A stretch of DNA of 64,000 nucleotides. Source: Arthrinium phaeospermum (taxonomy: Eukaryota; Ascomycota; Sordariomycetes; Amphisphaeriales; Apiosporaceae). Of the stretch, positions 10,442-20,485 are shown one piece after another (position 1 is the first letter of the stretch; each line of letters opens with the position of its first letter). The stretch lies in contig QYRS01000002.1 of assembly GCA_006503535.1 (NCBI GenBank), positions 1,488,001 to 1,552,000 of the forward strand, read 5' to 3'. The position numbers and the translations under genes were made by a program. The notes under the pieces were generated by a model. The model was not told the DNA's origin. It saw nothing but the letters and a program-made list of their open reading frames with translations, and ran no database searches.

Positions 10442-13182
10442 ATGGCTCCAGAGCCTGCTACGACTCGCCGCAAAAGGACTCGACTCCAAGATGCCCAGGA
10501 CGAGATAGCTTCGGATGCGCCTTCAAGCGAACCAGCCGCGACCGCAAAGAAGCGAAAGCTGAATGCAGCTGCGGCATCGTCAGCGGCCAATGGACCTGCC
10601 GTTCCTTCAGCTACACGATCATCAGCGCGTGCGACGGCCTCTCAACGTGGCACGGCTAGGACAGCCAGCTCGACCAAGGCACCGAACAAAGCAGGAACCA
10701 CCAAAGCCGCGGCCGACCCTGTCGTACCCGCAGTCAAAGTTGCAAAGCTTCAGAAGTTGCAAGCGGAGAATCCGCCGCCACCGGTTCGCCCAGCCGTCAA
10801 ATCGGCCGTCAAATCAGCCGCCAAATCAGCCGCCAAACCGGCTGTTAAACCGGCTGTTAAACCGGCTGTCAAATCGACTGTCAAACCGGCCGTCAAAGCT
10901 CGAGCGCTATCTGCCAAACGGAGCGCGAACAATATCTACGATGTGCCGGACTCGGGCGACGAACTAGAGCTACAGGCCGCCGATGAGTCTAATAAAAGTG
11001 CGTCTCGCACGAAGAAGCAAGCAAATGGAGTGTCTAAGAGCGCCTCTGGCCCAGCGAAGCCGGTTGCCTCCAAGGGAAAGAGCGCTGTCGCGAAAGATGA
11101 CGAGCCCGAAAGCAAGCAGCCACCGTCAAGAAAGCCTCGCGGCAGACTGGGAAAGCTTGCTCAAGCCGAGACTGACGAATCCGACCAGTTGAGCGACACT
11201 GTAAAGCCGGCTGTCAAGCAGCCCAGAGTGAACAAAAACCAAGCGTGGCTTCAGAATTCGCCTTCTAAAGATTCACCTGCACCCAAAGGCATCTTGACGC
11301 CCCGGCATAAGAAAGCTGGCCGACCGCGGAAGAATGTCGCCTTTGATAGTGGGAGCAAGAAGCCTGTCGAGGAGATTTTCTTCGAGGATCTACCGTCCGT
11401 TGCAAAATCAGCACGCCCCAAGGCTACGAAGCAAGCCATCGAAGCTTCGGACGACGATGAGGAACAACCCGCCGAGGATAATGAAATATGCGTGATTTGC
11501 TCCAAACCGGACTCGGAAGCGCCTAATCAAATTCTTTTTTGCGAGCACTGCGACAAGGGGTTCCACCAGGAATGCTACGGCGTTCCAGTAATACCAGAGG
11601 ACGATTGGTTCTGCAAGGACTGTCTTCAAGAAGATGTAGTACCAGGTGCCCACGATTCTGTGCAGGTTTCGGGAGCGTCTAGCGCAGTCACGGAGTGCCC
11701 TGATATTCCAAACTTTGATCGCCATCTCAAGTCGATGCAGCGAGTACTGCTGGACCGATGTTCTGGCAGTCGTCGTGTCCGACTGAAGGGGCAAGATGAG
11801 GCGTATGACAAAACGTATCAACTGGTCGAGCAAACGGTGTTGGCCGGCGAGGGCAACTCTATGATGGTCATTGGAGCACGCGGCTGTGGGAAAACACTGG
11901 TAGGCCACCTAAATGCGAGGCTTGATGCTAATATTTGCTAACGAGGCGTTCGCAGCTCGTCGAGACGATCATGTCTGACCTGGCTACCGAGAATACGGAA
12001 AGTTTTCATGTCATCCGCCTTAGCGGTTTCATTCACACGGATGACAAATTAGCCCTGAAGGAGATATGGCGCCAGCTAGGCAAAGAAATGGAGGTCGAGG
12101 ATGACCTAAACAAGACCAGCAACTACGCCGATACTCTGGCCTCGCTGCTCGCGCTGCTGTCCCATCCGTCCGAGATCACCGGAACAGACGAGGGCGTCAC
12201 GTCCAAATCTGTCGTATTTGTCATCGATGAGTTTGATCTGTTTGCGACGCATGCTCGCCAGACGCTGTTGTACAACTTATTTGATATCGCGCAGGCGAGG
12301 AAGGCCCCTATTGCAGTTCTTGGGCTAACCACGAGGGTCGACGTTGTGGAGAGTCTGGAGAAGAGAGTCAAGAGTCGTTTCAGTCATCGTTACGTTCATA
12401 TGTCACTCCCAAAGAGTGTACCCGCTTTTTGGGATATTTGTAGGCAAGGTCTGGTGGTAGAAGAGGAAGATTTGGACTCGGAAGGGTTCGACGTGGCACT
12501 CGAGGGCCTCGATGAGTTCCGCCATTGGTGGGAGGGGAGGATCGAGGTAAGTTTCGATTCACATCACTCTCTGGACATGGGCATTTCGACTAATACGGTT
12601 CGACAGGTACTACGCGAGACGCCAAGTTTCCAGGACCACCTGGACTACCACTTCTACACGTCTAAATCCGTTGCAGCGTTCTTCACGTCCCTCATCATGC
12701 CGTTATCGACATTGTCACCCTCGTCTCTGGACCTGAAAGTGCTGGAGACGAACCTGGAGCGTGTTTCGCTGGAGGCTCCCGACTCGAAGCACCACTTGGT
12801 GGCGGCGCTGTCGGACCTGGAACTGGCCATGCTCATTGCAGCGGCTCGTTTGGACATAGTGGCCCACACCGACACGGTCAACTTTGCCATGGCGTACGAC
12901 GAATACAGTTCCCAGATGGGCAAGCAGAGGGTGCAAGCAGGCGGCTCGGGGATGCTGGCTCTTGGCGCTGGGGGCCGAGTTTGGGGGCGGGGAGTGGCGG
13001 GCATGGCGTGGGAAAGATTAGCGTCACTTGGGCTGATGATTCCGGCAGGCATCGGAGGACGAAGCAACTCGGCTCATGGTGGCCTCGAGGGTAAGATGTT
13101 CAAGCTCGAGGTGGTACTGGAAGAGATCCCGGGGGCGGTCGAGCTTCCCGGGTTCCTGACGAAGTGGTGTACGCAGATCTGA
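10442..13182 (+). CDS. ORC4: Origin recognition complex subunit 4 with AT-hook and PHD finger
   Basis: Exons 10442-11899, 11956-12546 and 12607-13182 give 874 residues. Intron 1 (56 nt) is phase 0 with a TGCTAAC branch site. Intron 2 (60 nt) is in frame and stopless, with GTAAGT and CTAAT. The C-terminal half is the AAA+ ORC4 core: Walker A (GARGCGKT) near 479-486, Walker B (VVFVIDEFDLF) near 571-581, then the Orc4 C-terminal helical region. ORC4 is a subunit of the complex that marks replication origins and loads MCM in the nucleus. The N-terminal half adds a KPAV/KSAA repeat tail (about 116-153), an AT-hook core GRPRK (293-297), a weaker KPRGRLGK site (231-238) and a C4HC3 PHD finger (about 348-394). 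This makes it roughly twice the length of yeast or human ORC4. The family call is firm; the DNA- and histone-reading roles of the N-terminus are inferred. Confidence 0.92.
10786..10900 (+). repeat. Tandem 12-nt coding repeats (KPAV/KSAA) in the ORC4 N-terminus
   Basis: About nine near-identical 12-nt units encode the four-residue repeat K-[PS]-[AT]-[VA]. Differences between units are mostly at third positions or Ser/Pro swaps, typical of a coding minisatellite that gains and loses units by slippage. The peptide resembles the lysine/alanine/proline tails of linker histone H1, so a non-specific DNA-binding tail is a reasonable inference. Confidence 0.85.
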
Positions 13183-14104
13183 TAAGATTAGAGATTAGAC
13201 ATCATAGCTGCCTTCTGACGTGCGTTAGACAAGACGCTTTCGGCAGTTGGAGGAGTGTATCATAAGCCGTTTACCAACATAGATACCAATCAATAGGCAC
13301 ATACAGAGTCGCTAAACTCGGCTCTACCCATCTTGGCCGCTGGATTGGCTAAGGCTGGTTGGTGGTGTGGCCTGGGAATGCGCTAGAGGCAAAAGGACAA
13401 AAGACACAGCCAGCTGACCAACCAACCCAACAGTCACAGTCACAGACTGACTGGTAATGACAGGCAGGCGCCCTAAGCAAATGAACGGCTGAAATGCAGT
13501 TGTTCAATATACTTAGCGAAGCGAGGCTGTGTTCAGGTTATCACATGGCACCGTGGTGGGTTGGCCCTGTGATTTGTCCAAGAACCGGAATGCTCCCCCC
13601 CTTCTACGCGACCGATCGACGCAGGGATCTTAGATGTTAGGTACCTGCCTTACAAGCTACCGCCGCCACTTTGCATCTAGGTGAGCCGATATAGACTTAC
13701 TATTTTAATCCCCTCCGCCATTGCTGCCTCGTCGGTAGCCAAGCAGCGTCCATATCCCAACATCGTCTCTTTGCTTTTTTGGTTGTCGTTGGTTCGCATT
13801 TGCTGTAACCTGAAGCTCAACCGAGATCCTCTATTCCGAATACCTACATGGTATTTTGCTGGTAGACCCGCGCCTCACTCTGCAAGTTGAAACACGACTT
13901 GCGTCCAAGCTTCTCGACATTCCCGTTCGGCAACGCCGTGAGTGTCCGTATCGGGTTATATTGCTTGCTTCGTCATCGTATCCACTTTGATTCCCGTGTC
14001 GGTCATTTCCCTTAAGATTTCGTGGCCCGTAAGTCGCAGGAGGAGGAAGGACGATTCGCAAACACATCCTTCCCCCTTTCGTCCACCACCTCCACTCCAT
14101 TCCA
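13183..14104. other. Intergenic region ORC4 to DUF7053 gene
   Basis: This holds the ORC4 3' end and the presumed promoter and leader of the downstream gene. It includes a stretch rich in CAGTCACA/CTGACTGG-like short motifs near 13400-13460 and pyrimidine-rich sequence before 14105. No gene was recognised. Confidence 0.6.
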
Positions 14105-15223
14105 ATGTCGAAGCGCACCACCTTCACCAACGTGACGCCGCTGCCGGCGGGCATCTCGCGGGCGGCCGCGCTGGGCTTCCTGCACGACCACGAGGCCATG
14201 ATCGACCTGAACCCGCTGGTGGTCGAGCGCCACCGGCTGGGGGCGCCGCCGCCCCACGCGCCCGAGGACGAGCGCGCCGGCGGCTGCAGCTGGTGGAGCA
14301 TGACGGACACCATCACCTACCTGCCGGGAATCAAGGGCGAGCTGACCTACTCGGCCGCCTTCCTCGACCTCCGCGACGGCCTCCAGACCCACGTCTACGC
14401 CCCCATGGGCACCGACATCCGCAACCGCTGGACCCTCGGCGGCACCCTCCCCGGCGAGCCCCCGGAACCCGTCGAGCTCGGCCTCGGCGCGCCCCGCCAG
14501 GGCTTGTACATCCGCGAAGTAAGTAGGTTGATTGATATATATGTCTCCCCGCTACCTACGTCTTACACAGTCTTGCACACACCCAAATTAGTTTCTGTTT
14601 GTCTACCTACCTATGTGGGGGGAACGAGAGAAAAAAAAATCTATGCGCTGACGTCATGCCTTTCTTCTTGTCTTCTCCATTAGGACGTAGAGCTGCGGTG
14701 TAACTTTCTGATGGCGAGCTTCGTCCGGAAGACACTTTCCAAGGCTCACACCAAGGTGATTGAGAACATCGCCGAGAGGGCCAAAGCGCAGATGGGGGAC
14801 GGGGTTGGCGGTGCAGGCGGCGGCAGCGACGAGGACGACGGCGTCTATGGCCAGGGCCAGGATAACCAACAAGTCGTCGCGACACGGCGGCGGAATGCTT
14901 CCAATCTCAGTATCGCGCCGGTGTACAGCCACCGCGCGGCGGCCAGCGAGACGGACCTGAGCCCCACCAGTCTGTCGCCCAACTCACTCGCCCCGGCGCA
15001 GACGCCGGGGCCGTGGAGCCATACGCACCAGGACAGTTGGTCCTCGACCGGCGGCTGGCCGCTGCAGCCCCCGAACATGCCGCACGGCCGCCAGGACCAG
15101 GGTCGCGACCGGCAGCAGGGGAGCTCGTTGAGTCGGAGCCCGCTCGGCGACGACGGCGGCTCCATCCCGCAACACATGCGGTCACAGTCGCTTTCGCAAC
15201 CACCCATGGCGGAGCTGCAATAA
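14105..15223 (+). CDS. DUF7053 domain protein
   Basis: Exons 14105-14518 and 14684-15223 are joined by a 165-nt phase-0 intron (GTAAGT ... CATTAG), giving 317 residues. The first 190 or so residues match the fungal DUF7053 family as I remember it: an N-terminal MSKRTTFTNVTPLPAG segment, a WWSMTD...YLPG core, a strand-rich middle and a final helical stretch that spans the splice junction (ELRCNFLMASFVRKTL). The remaining 130 or so residues are Gly/Ser/Pro/Gln-rich and probably disordered. The first exon is strongly GC-rich at third positions, unlike the flanking DNA. No function is established for DUF7053; the fold may resemble START/SRPBCC lipid-binding proteins, but that is conjecture. The intron is stop-free in frame until its terminal TAG. 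Confidence 0.82.
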
Positions 15224-15953
15224 CACCTCGTGTGTCTGTGGGAGGGAGGGAGCGATATAAAAATTGGTTCGGTAATACGGGGCGGGAATTCAGGAGATAT
15301 GGTGGCTATAGTACTCCGGAAAACAGAGAAGTGCGAGTCGTGGTGGGGAGCCAGAGATGTCCATATACCCCTTGCTTATAGAGAGAATCGTACGAAACTG
15401 ACTATCTACGCATTAAGAGTCAAAAATGAAGACGGGATGCTTGGTTTACGCGTTTCTCTTCTCTACTGGCCCCGTATCTGTGACGTTATTGAGCCTCCAG
15501 GAGACATAACAACATCGAGGTTTTAGCCGATGAGTTGATCGCCCAACCCTCTTATTGAAGAAACTATATACCAAAGAAGTGAACAAAATGCAGTGTGTGC
15601 CAACCCCATTACCCAGACCATCACCAATCACCAGAAGTACAAGAAATCCCGTGTTCATTGCCATATAATCATAACCCCATTCCCGTCTCAAGGACCCATG
15701 CCCGTCGCGTTAGCTGGCACTACGCGAGTCGTCATCCTTCATCCTTCCTTGCATTTCATGATATCCTTTCTCAGGAGAATCGTCGGCACAGCCCACCACT
15801 CGTGATGTCATCCTGTATTCGTGGCATAAATTGTTCATTAACTCCTCCCAAGACCGATCGATGGCCACCATCAACAGACAAAGGGGCGAAAGAAAACAGG
15901 AGAGACAAAGGGAAGACAAGAAGAAGAATAATAATAACAGGGCCCCTCTGCGT
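15224..15953. other. Convergent intergenic region
   Basis: The flanking genes end towards each other here. It contains their 3' ends, including a purine-rich stretch near 15885-15935. No gene was recognised. Confidence 0.6.
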
Positions 15954-16691
15954 TTACAGCCTGCCCAGCACCAAGAAGCCCACCACGGCCGCCGCCAGAC
16001 CGGCCAGGCTCTTCGTCTGGGTCCCGGGGGCTCCGGCCACCATGACCGCCGACGGCGAGGCCGTGGGCGACGAGGGGGTCGCCATCATGCTGCTGCCGCC
16101 CATGGGCATGTCGGGCGAGGCGTTGTTCATTCCCGGGGGCACGGCGGCGCCGCCCGTGGGGTTGCTGCTGTCGCTGCCGCCGTTCATGGGACCACTGCTG
16201 CCCATGGCGCCGGGACCAGAGCCGGGACCGGCACCGGCGCCGCCGGTGGGGGCCGCTCCGCCGGTGCAGAGCGACGAGGTCATGGTCGGGACGGCCGTGG
16301 TGATGGTGCAGGGGCAGTTGGTGACCGTCAAAGTCTGGCCCTGGGTCACGGGATAGGCGCAGCCGTTGAAGGTGAGCGTGGTCGCGGGCCCCTGGCACAC
16401 GGTGGTGAGCTGGGCGACGACGGCCGTGGTCACGACGGTGGTGTTGTAGTAGACCCAGCTCGCGCTGGCGACGCCGCCGTCGGTTACCATGCTGCCTCCG
16501 CTCATGCTGCCGGTCACGCTGGGGGCGGCGGTGGTCGCAGCGGCGTCAGACGTCATCATCATGCTGCTGCTGCTGCTGCCACCATCCACTGCGGCAGCAG
16601 ATGAAGGAGACACAGCAGCATCGCTGGCAGAAGACTGGGCAGCAGCCAAGCTTGAGAGGACAGGCAAGAGGAGGATGTTGCGGGTCTGCAT
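15954..16691 (-). CDS. Secreted GPI-anchored Ser/Thr-rich cell-wall protein
   Basis: A single exon encodes 245 residues. The start is the ATG at 16691, which opens a clear signal peptide (MQTRNILLLPVLSSLAAAQ, cleavage probably after the last Ala). A Ser/Ala-rich stalk follows. The core has the pattern TVVTT...TTVCxGPxTxTxNGCxYxVTxGQTLTVTNCPCTIT, seen in fungal wall proteins of the adhesin/CCG-6-like type, where short Thr-rich strands are tied by Cys pairs. A Gly/Pro/Ser-rich segment then leads to a hydrophobic C-terminal tail (LAGLAAAVVGFLVLGRL) typical of a GPI attachment signal. It is expected at the plasma membrane or cross-linked into the wall glucan. An in-frame extension upstream to 16871 would bury the signal peptide, so I rejected it. 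The exact adhesin or structural role is unknown. Confidence 0.85.
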   Translation of the reverse strand: MQTRNILLLPVLSSLAAAQSSASDAAVSPSSAAAVDGGSSSSSMMMTSDAAATTAAPSVTGSMSGGSMVTDGGVASASWVYYNTTVVTTAVVAQLTTVCQGPATTLTFNGCAYPVTQGQTLTVTNCPCTITTAVPTMTSSLCTGGAAPTGGAGAGPGSGPGAMGSSGPMNGGSDSSNPTGGAAVPPGMNNASPDMPMGGSSMMATPSSPTASPSAVMVAGAPGTQTKSLAGLAAAVVGFLVLGRL

Positions 16692-17988
16692 CTTTTCGTT
16701 CTTTGGATGCCTGGTTATAATTGAAGAAAAAAAATAGAACTTTGAGAGGCAGGGTGCCAAAATCGACGAGGTGCTTAGTTGGGAGATAACGAGTGACTTA
16801 TGAGGGCTTGGGCAAAGAAGGGAGGAGAAGCAATGAGTTAGTTGTACAATGTTTGAATAGTTGACAGTCATCTATTTGCCGGAAGGGCGCGCTTAAAACA
16901 ACGATGGCTGAACCAAGGGGGAAAGAAGAGGGCGAGTCAGAGAATCCGTAATAAGACACTCAAATGGCCCAGGTGATAAACAACAAATATCGGCAGCCAT
17001 GTTTGGAATGTCACAGCCGCCCTTGAGCCCCCTTCGGCCATGCAGGTCACAAGAAACGCGGCTGCGTCACCTCGCATTCTTCGGGATGATTTTCACGTTT
17101 CTGAGTAGAATTTGGATTTTCTTCAATTCAAGGGCCAGAAACCGGCACCATGAGTAGCTGTATATACACATTTGCCAAGAGCTACGAGGGACAATCTCCT
17201 GCTGCAGGCTCTGCCATCTCTTCCTGGGCTGTCTTGCCAACAAGCCCGTCAAACATTGGCTACCTTCATTTCTATACGCCCTCTAGAGTCGGGCCCAACT
17301 GGATCCAGCCGTATGGATCCCAGTTGGCACAACCGAACTAATACTGAGAGCAAGGGGCCTGTGTTACTGATCCCCTGTCGAGTATTCACTCGGTTGCCGG
17401 TAACCCATGTACTTCGCATAACCTCTCTTGAATACCAGACTCGCGCTGGTTATCCTCTACTCCTCTCAACGTCGCCTGTACTCTCTACTCGGAAGACTGG
17501 CCAGTCGTGCCAAGGCTTGTTGCCGGCGGTGGCCGTCTTGGTCACCACCCCGTTCGATTGTGGTTTTCGTCATCAAACAACATGGGGCGGAGCAAGTTGA
17601 GCCAGTGGACGTGAATCTGCTGCTTCAAACGCCGATGATGGGTCTCTATGCTAATATATCCTTTGACGCCAGTGTCCAGAAAGCAACAAAAGAATATGTG
17701 GTTAAAGGATAGATGAGAATAAATCAAGGGTTGGTTGTATTAATGGTGAAGAAAGCGTCGGCGGCGCATGCTCTCAATATCGAAATCCCATAAAGTAAGT
17801 ACCATACGCTCGATGCAAGAAACCGACTGGGAAGATCGGTAACTCAGTCCGCCAGTCAACTATGTCGTGTGCCTGGGCTATCGCTCTTGTGCACAGGCTA
17901 TAGTAAATCATGGGTCATCTCGCGCTGGGCTGGGTCGGGTAACAGTCGTCTCGGATAGGCGCTTTGAGCCGTGGGTAAATCGGCCTTT
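16692..17988. other. Intergenic region between the GPI-protein gene and flbA
   Basis: This contains the promoter side of the GPI-protein gene and the 3' side of flbA. A short imperfect palindrome lies at 17295-17327. No open frame with coding character was found. Confidence 0.55.
17295..17327. repeat. Imperfect 12-bp inverted repeat
   Basis: The arms CCAACTGGATCC (17295-17306) and GGATCCCAGTTGG (17315-17327) are reverse complements apart from one extra C, with an 8-nt spacer. Each arm contains a GGATCC palindrome. It lies in intergenic DNA. Confidence 0.8.
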
Positions 17989-20478
17989 TTACTTCCGATT
18001 CGACCGGCTCTGACTTCTCTCGGGAAGTCGAGCACTACCGCTGCCGCCAGTAATGTTGTCAAAGTCGTAGCTCTTGAGTGTGTTTTCATACTTGGCGTTA
18101 CGCAGGAATTTGGGCACCGAGTCCTGCAGAAAGCGAGTTAGTATCCGAAAATTCGAGGCTTGGTAGAGGATGCGGGTAAAGCAGGTACTTACGCTTGCCA
18201 TCAACTTAAATACGGCGTTCTGCGCGTCCTCGAAAAGAGCCGTCACCTCATGTAACGTGTCGATCATGGCCACATCTTGACCGACTGCCTTGGTCATGCG
18301 GGTGGCCAAGTTATTTCGAAGCTGGTGGTCGATGTTGAGCTCACACGGCGAGCCAGGGGCCAGGAAGGCATTGTAGATACCATACGCCTGAGCCATGATC
18401 TCCTTAATCCCGTCCATTGAGGTAGCATTGGGGTTCTTCTGGGCTATCCTAATGGCGGCCCGGCACCCACGTACGAACTCGTCCACTTCCAGGTAGAATG
18501 ACAGGTTTTCCTCGCAGTGGGTTTCCCGAAGGTTCTCGCGGAACAAAAGTCTCAGAGCGGCATCGCCCAGAATTTTGTCGAGCCTCTGCGTGTTCGAATC
18601 TCGCGCAATGCCTGGGCGCGTCGTCACGATGCCTTCGCTTTCCGACTGGCGTCCCCGAGCCCCGGCGCCGTTCACCACGTCTCTTCCCCGGGCCGTCATT
18701 TGGTATATCGCATTCTTAGTAGGCTGGAACATGGCGGCGGAGGGAGACGATGCCATGAACTGGCGGTCTTGCTGGATAACCTCCATAAGGTCATACTCGA
18801 CAAACAAGGAAGCCATCTCGTGACACTCGCGGCGATCTACAGTTGTGCAACAGTCGATCAGCCAGTCGGAGCAGCCTTTGCCTGTAAATGTGTCCTTGTA
18901 CGTTTTGCCTCCAATCTTGCGCTCTCCTGCAATCTTGACGCCCGTAAGGCCGTCCTTGTAATCGCTCAAAGAATCCGAATCGGCCGAACTGACGCTCGAC
19001 TTGATATTCAGACCGTTGGCACCAATGAACCTGCGGAAGACAACCTCCATGGTACCGCGATCCATCACAATCTTGTCCGATTGGGGGTCCCTTTCCAGGA
19101 TAACCAACGAACTAACGCCGGTAGCAACCAAATCGCCGATTTGTCGCTGTTGTATGCCATTTCTGCTGCAGAAGCGGTCCAATACGCAAACGCCCTTGGG
19201 TGTTAATTGCCAAACAGAACCCTTCATGGTGTATACCTGTTGCAACTTGCCATCTGCGGACTGGATGAATCTCGCATCGACAAATCGTTGACATATAGAG
19301 CGGGCCATATCCTTGGCCATGGAGAAGGTCGTGGTCGTCGTCGTGGTGACAATGCGGGACGGGTCTTTCGGGTCAGGCATGCGGTTGGACTGAGAGAATT
19401 TGAGAGAGCCGAGATTGTTGATGGCATCCTCGGACAGGAAAGTGTGCTCAACCCGCGTTAACCGCACACGGTGAGCAGACAGAGGTAGCAGACTGACGAG
19501 AAGGGTTGAGAATAAGTCTTTGAAATCGCGAGTAAAAGGTCGGTCATCGTCCGTCATACGGAGCAACCTTGAGCTTGTTTGATGCATCTTGTTTTTGGCT
19601 CCAGGCAATCGAATGGGAAGTGGTGTATTAGGGTCCGCCTCGGAGTACGGCCTCGAAATGGGATCTCCCAATTGAGGCAGCTTGCTCGCACGCTTCGCGT
19701 CGAAGGGCGGGATAGAGGCCGGAGAAGGTGCTGCTGATTGGAGCCGAGAACGTTTTTCTGGGCTGGCCTGGCCGGTGCTACTCGCGCCGTTGCTGGTGAA
19801 GCTGAACGAAGACGAGTCGAGGGAAATGGACAATCGCGCGAGTCCACTCAATGCAGAAGTGGAACGTCGAGATCTTATAGAACCAGTGGGCTCTTCTGGA
19901 AGTGGCCCTGACGTGGAAGAAGTGTGGTTGTGGTTGGTTTTGGGGCCAATGGTCCTCTCTAAGGCAGCAGAAGCTAGTGAAAAGAATCCTCCACCCGAAG
20001 ACCACGGCGACCTAGGCGATGACAAAGTCGAGGAAGCGGAACTGGCAGTCGGCGATGTCAATTGATGTTGACGGGCAGCGCTGTGGTCATTAAGAGAAAG
20101 CTTTGTGTTGCTGGCAGCGGTAACAGCGACAGGCTCGGGGGCGTGGTCGTTGCTGTTGTGCGACGGTAGTGGTTTGTTAGTCGGGCCTTCGCTGAAATCT
20201 GACACAGGCTGCAAGTTGGGCGGGTTTGCAACGGGACTGAAGGTGGTTTTGTTATTGTTAGCGTCAATGCTGCTTTGGCTAAGAGCAGATGCGGCTAATG
20301 CGAGCGGAGTAGAATTTGTCGTCGTCGTCGTCGGCAAGAACGAGGACAATCGGGTTGGTGAGGAGAGTGGTGGTGGTGGTTGTATGGGTGATGTTGTTTG
20401 TGGTTCAGTCTCTGCTGCTGTTGGTGGCGGTGGTGGTTGTCCTAGAGGTTCCTTAACCGATCCAGACAGAGCAGCCAT
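17989..20478 (-). CDS. flbA: FlbA-like regulator of G-protein signalling (DEP-DEP-RGS)
   Basis: Exons (minus strand) 20478-18193 and 18123-17989 are separated by a 69-nt phase-0 intron with GTAAGT, a TACTAAC branch and CTGCAG, giving 806 residues. The first 270 or so residues are Ser/Thr/Pro-rich and disordered. Then follow the fungal DR/DEP segment (about 310-440, VYTMKGSVWQLTPKG), a second DEP domain (about 506-600, FTGKGCSDWLIDCCTTVDRR) and an RGS box (about 626-785, ENLSFYLEVDEFVRGC ... DSVPKFLRN). This is the architecture of Aspergillus FlbA and yeast Sst2. These accelerate GTP hydrolysis by a G-alpha subunit; in filamentous ascomycetes this dampens vegetative growth signalling and permits conidiation. 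DEP domains anchor the protein at receptors or membranes. The in-frame intron adds 23 residues inside the RGS box if retained. Orthology is inferred from architecture and motif similarity. Confidence 0.9.
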   Translation of the reverse strand: MAALSGSVKEPLGQPPPPPTAAETEPQTTSPIQPPPPLSSPTRLSSFLPTTTTTNSTPLALAASALSQSSIDANNNKTTFSPVANPPNLQPVSDFSEGPTNKPLPSHNSNDHAPEPVAVTAASNTKLSLNDHSAARQHQLTSPTASSASSTLSSPRSPWSSGGGFFSLASAALERTIGPKTNHNHTSSTSGPLPEEPTGSIRSRRSTSALSGLARLSISLDSSSFSFTSNGASSTGQASPEKRSRLQSAAPSPASIPPFDAKRASKLPQLGDPISRPYSEADPNTPLPIRLPGAKNKMHQTSSRLLRMTDDDRPFTRDFKDLFSTLLVSLLPLSAHRVRLTRVEHTFLSEDAINNLGSLKFSQSNRMPDPKDPSRIVTTTTTTTFSMAKDMARSICQRFVDARFIQSADGKLQQVYTMKGSVWQLTPKGVCVLDRFCSRNGIQQRQIGDLVATGVSSLVILERDPQSDKIVMDRGTMEVVFRRFIGANGLNIKSSVSSADSDSLSDYKDGLTGVKIAGERKIGGKTYKDTFTGKGCSDWLIDCCTTVDRRECHEMASLFVEYDLMEVIQQDRQFMASSPSAAMFQPTKNAIYQMTARGRDVVNGAGARGRQSESEGIVTTRPGIARDSNTQRLDKILGDAALRLLFRENLRETHCEENLSFYLEVDEFVRGCRAAIRIAQKNPNATSMDGIKEIMAQAYGIYNAFLAPGSPCELNIDHQLRNNLATRMTKAVGQDVAMIDTLHEVTALFEDAQNAVFKLMASVSTCFTRILYQASNFRILTRFLQDSVPKFLRNAKYENTLKSYDFDNITGGSGSARLPERSQSRSNRK

Positions 20479-20485
20479 CTACCAT
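20453..20485 (-). promoter_or_regulatory. Upstream ORF overlapping the flbA start codon
   Basis: An ATG at 20485 lies 7 nt upstream of the flbA ATG (20478) in a different frame and opens a 10-codon ORF that ends inside the flbA coding sequence. Its context (A at -3, G at +4) is better than that of the main ATG (T at -3). If the transcript includes it, scanning ribosomes should often start here, lowering FlbA output. Confidence 0.6.

Noticed and set aside
15831..16604. Gly/His/Arg-rich plus-strand frame opposite the GPI-protein gene
   Set aside because: Complement of a Ser/Ala-rich coding repeat; the minus-strand frame has a signal peptide and a GPI tail.
18517..19206. Antisense frame of 229 codons inside flbA
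   Set aside because: The opposite strand encodes conserved DEP and RGS sequence, so this is a shadow frame.
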